NCBI GenBank assembly: GCA_025403435.1
Contig: CM046350.1
Coordinates: 8,777,512-8,841,511, forward strand
Source of the DNA: Artocarpus heterophyllus
Lineage: Eukaryota; Streptophyta; Magnoliopsida; Rosales; Moraceae
Direction of reading: 5' to 3'
Length of the DNA stretch: 64,000 nt
Below the pieces are notes generated by a model. It was given only the letters and a program-made list of their open reading frames with translations. It did no database searches and was not told the DNA's origin. Made by a program: the position numbers and the translations under genes. Of the stretch, positions 61,456 to 64,000 are shown one piece after another; the first letter of the stretch is position 1; the number at the start of each line of letters is the position of its first letter.

Positions 61456-62157
61456 TTATAGTATTTATATATATTATATTTAGATATTGTATATGTAATA
61501 TATTATATATGTTTATTATTATTGTTGATGTTATTATTATCATTATTATCAAATTATTATTTTATATGAATATACTTTTTATATTTATATTGCATAGAAA
61601 TATTAATTTATAATAATAATATTATTATTATAATTTAATAATAATATAATTATTATTATCATCATCATCATCATGGAAACAAAGATGAGATTTCTATAGT
61701 TTTGAGATTCCCAGGAATATGAATATCATCTTGTGGGTGGGCTTCATATTACCCCAAAATGAGGTAATCTGAATCCCACGGGAATTAGTTTCCCAGGAAT
61801 CCAAAACTTAGATTACTGTATACCAAACATAGGAATCTTACAGATTCTCATTCTCATATCAGGATTACTGCATACCAAACGCCCCCAAGGTGATATTCAT
61901 ATTCCTAGGAATCTCAAAACTATATAAATCTCATTTTTGTTTCCATGATGATGATGATAATAATTATATTATTATTAAATTATTATAATAATAATATTAT
62001 TATAAATTAATATTTCTATGCAATATAAATATAAAAAGTATATTCATATAAAATAATAATTTGATAATAATGATAATAATAACATTAACAATAATAATAA
62101 ACATATATAATATATTACATATACAATATCTAAATATAATATATATAAATACTATAA
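61456..62157. repeat. Long AT-rich hairpin, ~275-bp arms
   Basis: The left arm (61456 to about 61733) and right arm (about 61886-62157) are inverted copies with few mismatches. They include matching CAT/ATG trinucleotide runs and the phrases 'ttgagattcccaggaatatg' and 'catattcctaggaatctcaa'. The ~150-bp loop is itself a repeat that recurs at 62973-63130. No open frame was seen. Confidence 0.85.
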
Positions 62158-62972
62158 TAAAATAATAAAATAATGTTGTACTATTATTATAAATTAATAT
62201 TAATATATGATATACATATAAATATTATATCAATATAAAATTATAATTTAATAATAAGAATAATAATAACAATAATAATAAAAACATAATAATATAACAT
62301 CAATATGAATAGTATAATATTAATATTAATATGCATAGCAATATCAATATTAAACTATATAAATACTATTATAATAATTATAAATATAAAATATAGCTAA
62401 ATATGTTTAATATTTTCTATAACAATATGTTTATTTAATGTTAATATTAATATAAATATTAATATATTATTAAGAATTGTATTTTTATTATTATTTATAT
62501 TCATATCAATATATTTTATATTATATACAACATTTTAATATTAATATATTGTTAAATAATAATTCTATGATTATTATAAATTAATATTTTTATATAAGAT
62601 AAAGAAAGTATTATATTAATATAAAATAATAATTATTTAATAATAATGATAATAATAACATTAATATTCATAGTAATATTAATGTTAAATTATATATAAT
62701 ATTATTTTATTATTTATATTTATATTATTATTATTTAATATTAGTTCTAATATATTATATTGATACATTTAATGGTAATACAATAAATTATTTTGTCAAT
62801 TATACAAGATTCCTATATATAACCAAACACAGTAATATATTATTCCTACAAATCTAATAGAAGATTCCTATGTGCAACCAAACGTAATAATCTTAGTTCC
62901 TGGGAATCATATTCCCTACAATCATTTTCCCAGGAATATGATTCCTACTGATTACTGCAAACCAAACGCCCC
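62158..62972. other. Extremely AT-rich tract
   Basis: Nearly all A and T in irregular 'aataat' and 'tattat' words, with no gene. It ends in 'gattactgcaaaccaaacgc', which matches the end motif of the adjoining repeats. Confidence 0.6.
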
Positions 62973-63131
62973 CCTTGTGGGTGGGCTTCATATTACCCAA
63001 AATTGAAGTAATCTGAATCCCACGGGAATTAGTTTCCCAGGAATCCAAAACTTAGATTACTGTATACCAAACATGAGAATCTTACAGATTCTCATTTCCA
63101 TCTCAGGATTACTGCATACCAAACGCCCCCT
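62973..63131 (+). repeat. Second copy of the hairpin loop unit
   Basis: Direct copy of about 61733-61890, from 'tgtgggtgggcttcatatta' to 'ctgcataccaaacgccccc', with few changes. This suggests a MITE with 'GGGGGCGTTTGGTATGCAG' ends that has inserted repeatedly or been duplicated here. Confidence 0.8.
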
Positions 63132-63157
63132 ATAATATATAAACATAATTAGAATTA

Positions 63158-63262
63158 TAAGTTGAAACTAAAATACTGTAATATGTGAAAGCTTTACACT
63201 GTAATAAATTTTTGTATTTCATTATAACATTAAGAGCTTTGCACTATAACAATTAAAACTTA
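63158..63262. mobile_element. Small MITE family copy
   Basis: Contains 'tgtgaaagctttacactgta' and 'aagagctttgcactataaca' in the usual order for this family. Confidence 0.6.
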
Positions 63263-63449
63263 TTGCTCGTTTGATACTATTTTTAAAATAGTTTGTGTTT
63301 TTGAAAAAAATCTAAAAATAAAAATGTTTTGAGAAATACACTGAGCCGGTTTTTAAAATTATGTTTATTTGTATGCAGTAAAATAACCAAATTTAAGCCT
63401 AAAAGCACTGATTGTTAATGTAATAAAAACTAAAAATTAATTAAACATA

Positions 63450-64000
63450 CACTGCTCTATTTTCTGTTTTCCTTTCCCCTCTTTCTGCCCTCTCTCATTT
63501 CCATCCCTTTCCCTTGCTCTCTATGCGTCCTCGAAACTCCAAACATGTCGCCGGAGTTCGCTCCCACCGAGGCAATCGACATTGTCATCCGCGTCCGGTG
63601 GTGAGGTCGGAGGCGATCCTTTCCCAATGAAGATCGCTCTCATCCCTTGCCTTTTGCGACTAGCCCAACCATGGTCGATGGCGAACGATCCCATCGAGGC
63701 AACATCATGACGATCTCATTGGCTTAAGCACAGACTTCAAATGCTAGATCCAATGCTCATCGTGGGAGTTGGACAGAGACCTTAAATAGTGTGTTCGCCG
63801 GATAGGGATGGACTCAAGGGTCGGGGGTCGATGGGTTTGCCAAAGAAGAATGGGCTCGGAGATTCGCCGGAGAGGGAGATCACTAGACTGGGCAGGAGGA
63901 GGGTGGGTGGAGGGTCGATGGGTGGGATGGGTTCTTGGGAAAGGAAAAAAGAGAGTTAAAAACAGGTTTATTTTGTTTTCAAATCCTGGGGAAAAAGTGG
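63450..64000. other. GC-richer segment running off the right edge
   Basis: After a CT-rich run, the sequence becomes markedly richer in GC, with words such as 'gtcgccggagttcgc' and 'gattcgccggagagggag'. No long open frame is present on either strand. It could be a transposon that has captured gene sequence, or the edge of a gene outside the window. Identity unknown. Confidence 0.3.

Overview
This window is nuclear DNA from a seed plant. It is AT-rich, full of retrotransposons and miniature inverted-repeat elements, and its genes are intron-rich with GT/AG splice sites and plant-specific families. The species cannot be named from the sequence alone. I found three convincing host genes: two paralogous plasma-membrane-type sulfate/anion transporters of the SULTR3 group (SulP/SLC26 family) and one SYS1-like Golgi membrane protein. 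There is also one decayed thionin-like small peptide gene.

Layout. Positions 1-1475 hold two long inverted-repeat (foldback) elements. A stray piece of SULTR3 intron 9/exon 10 follows at 1476-1639. SULTR3 copy 1 is at 1690-5531 (minus strand, 13 coding exons, 665 codons). Its upstream region is split by a very young, apparently complete Ty3/gypsy chromovirus-like (Tekay/Del-type) retrotransposon at 6706-15773. That element has 2161-bp LTRs, a 5-bp target duplication and an open 1530-codon gag-pol. From 15779 to 24442 the sequence is intergenic and paralogous to 43840-51930. From 24443 to about 32205 is an old transposon nest: a broken minus-strand Ty1/copia element, a solo LTR of another family inside it, and a diverged solo LTR related to the young gypsy element.

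SYS1 lies at 33919-37391 (plus strand, 3 coding exons). Its 2.8-kb second intron has collected an internal duplication, a minisatellite, a MITE and a tRNA-derived SINE. SULTR3 copy 2 is at 38737-42888 (minus strand), with the same exon sizes as copy 1 throughout. Its upstream flank runs to about 51930, where the homology with copy 1 ends. The remaining 12 kb is intergenic. It holds two short elements with 9-10-bp target duplications, many copies of a small MITE family, the decayed thionin-like gene (59037-59855), a long AT-rich hairpin (61456-62157), and a GC-richer stretch running off the right edge.

Interpretation. The main event is a dispersed duplication of roughly 13 kb carrying SULTR3 and its upstream flank, with SYS1 between the copies. 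After duplication the copies diverged unequally. Copy 1 lost its ancestral 3' flank, gained a retrotransposon 1.2 kb upstream, and carries amino-acid changes at family-conserved positions. Copy 2 looks canonical. I saw no convincing new biological system. The best leads are the asymmetric SULTR3 pair, the young retrotransposon with its palindromic leader array, the SINE beside a splice acceptor, and the long hairpins that could seed small RNAs.
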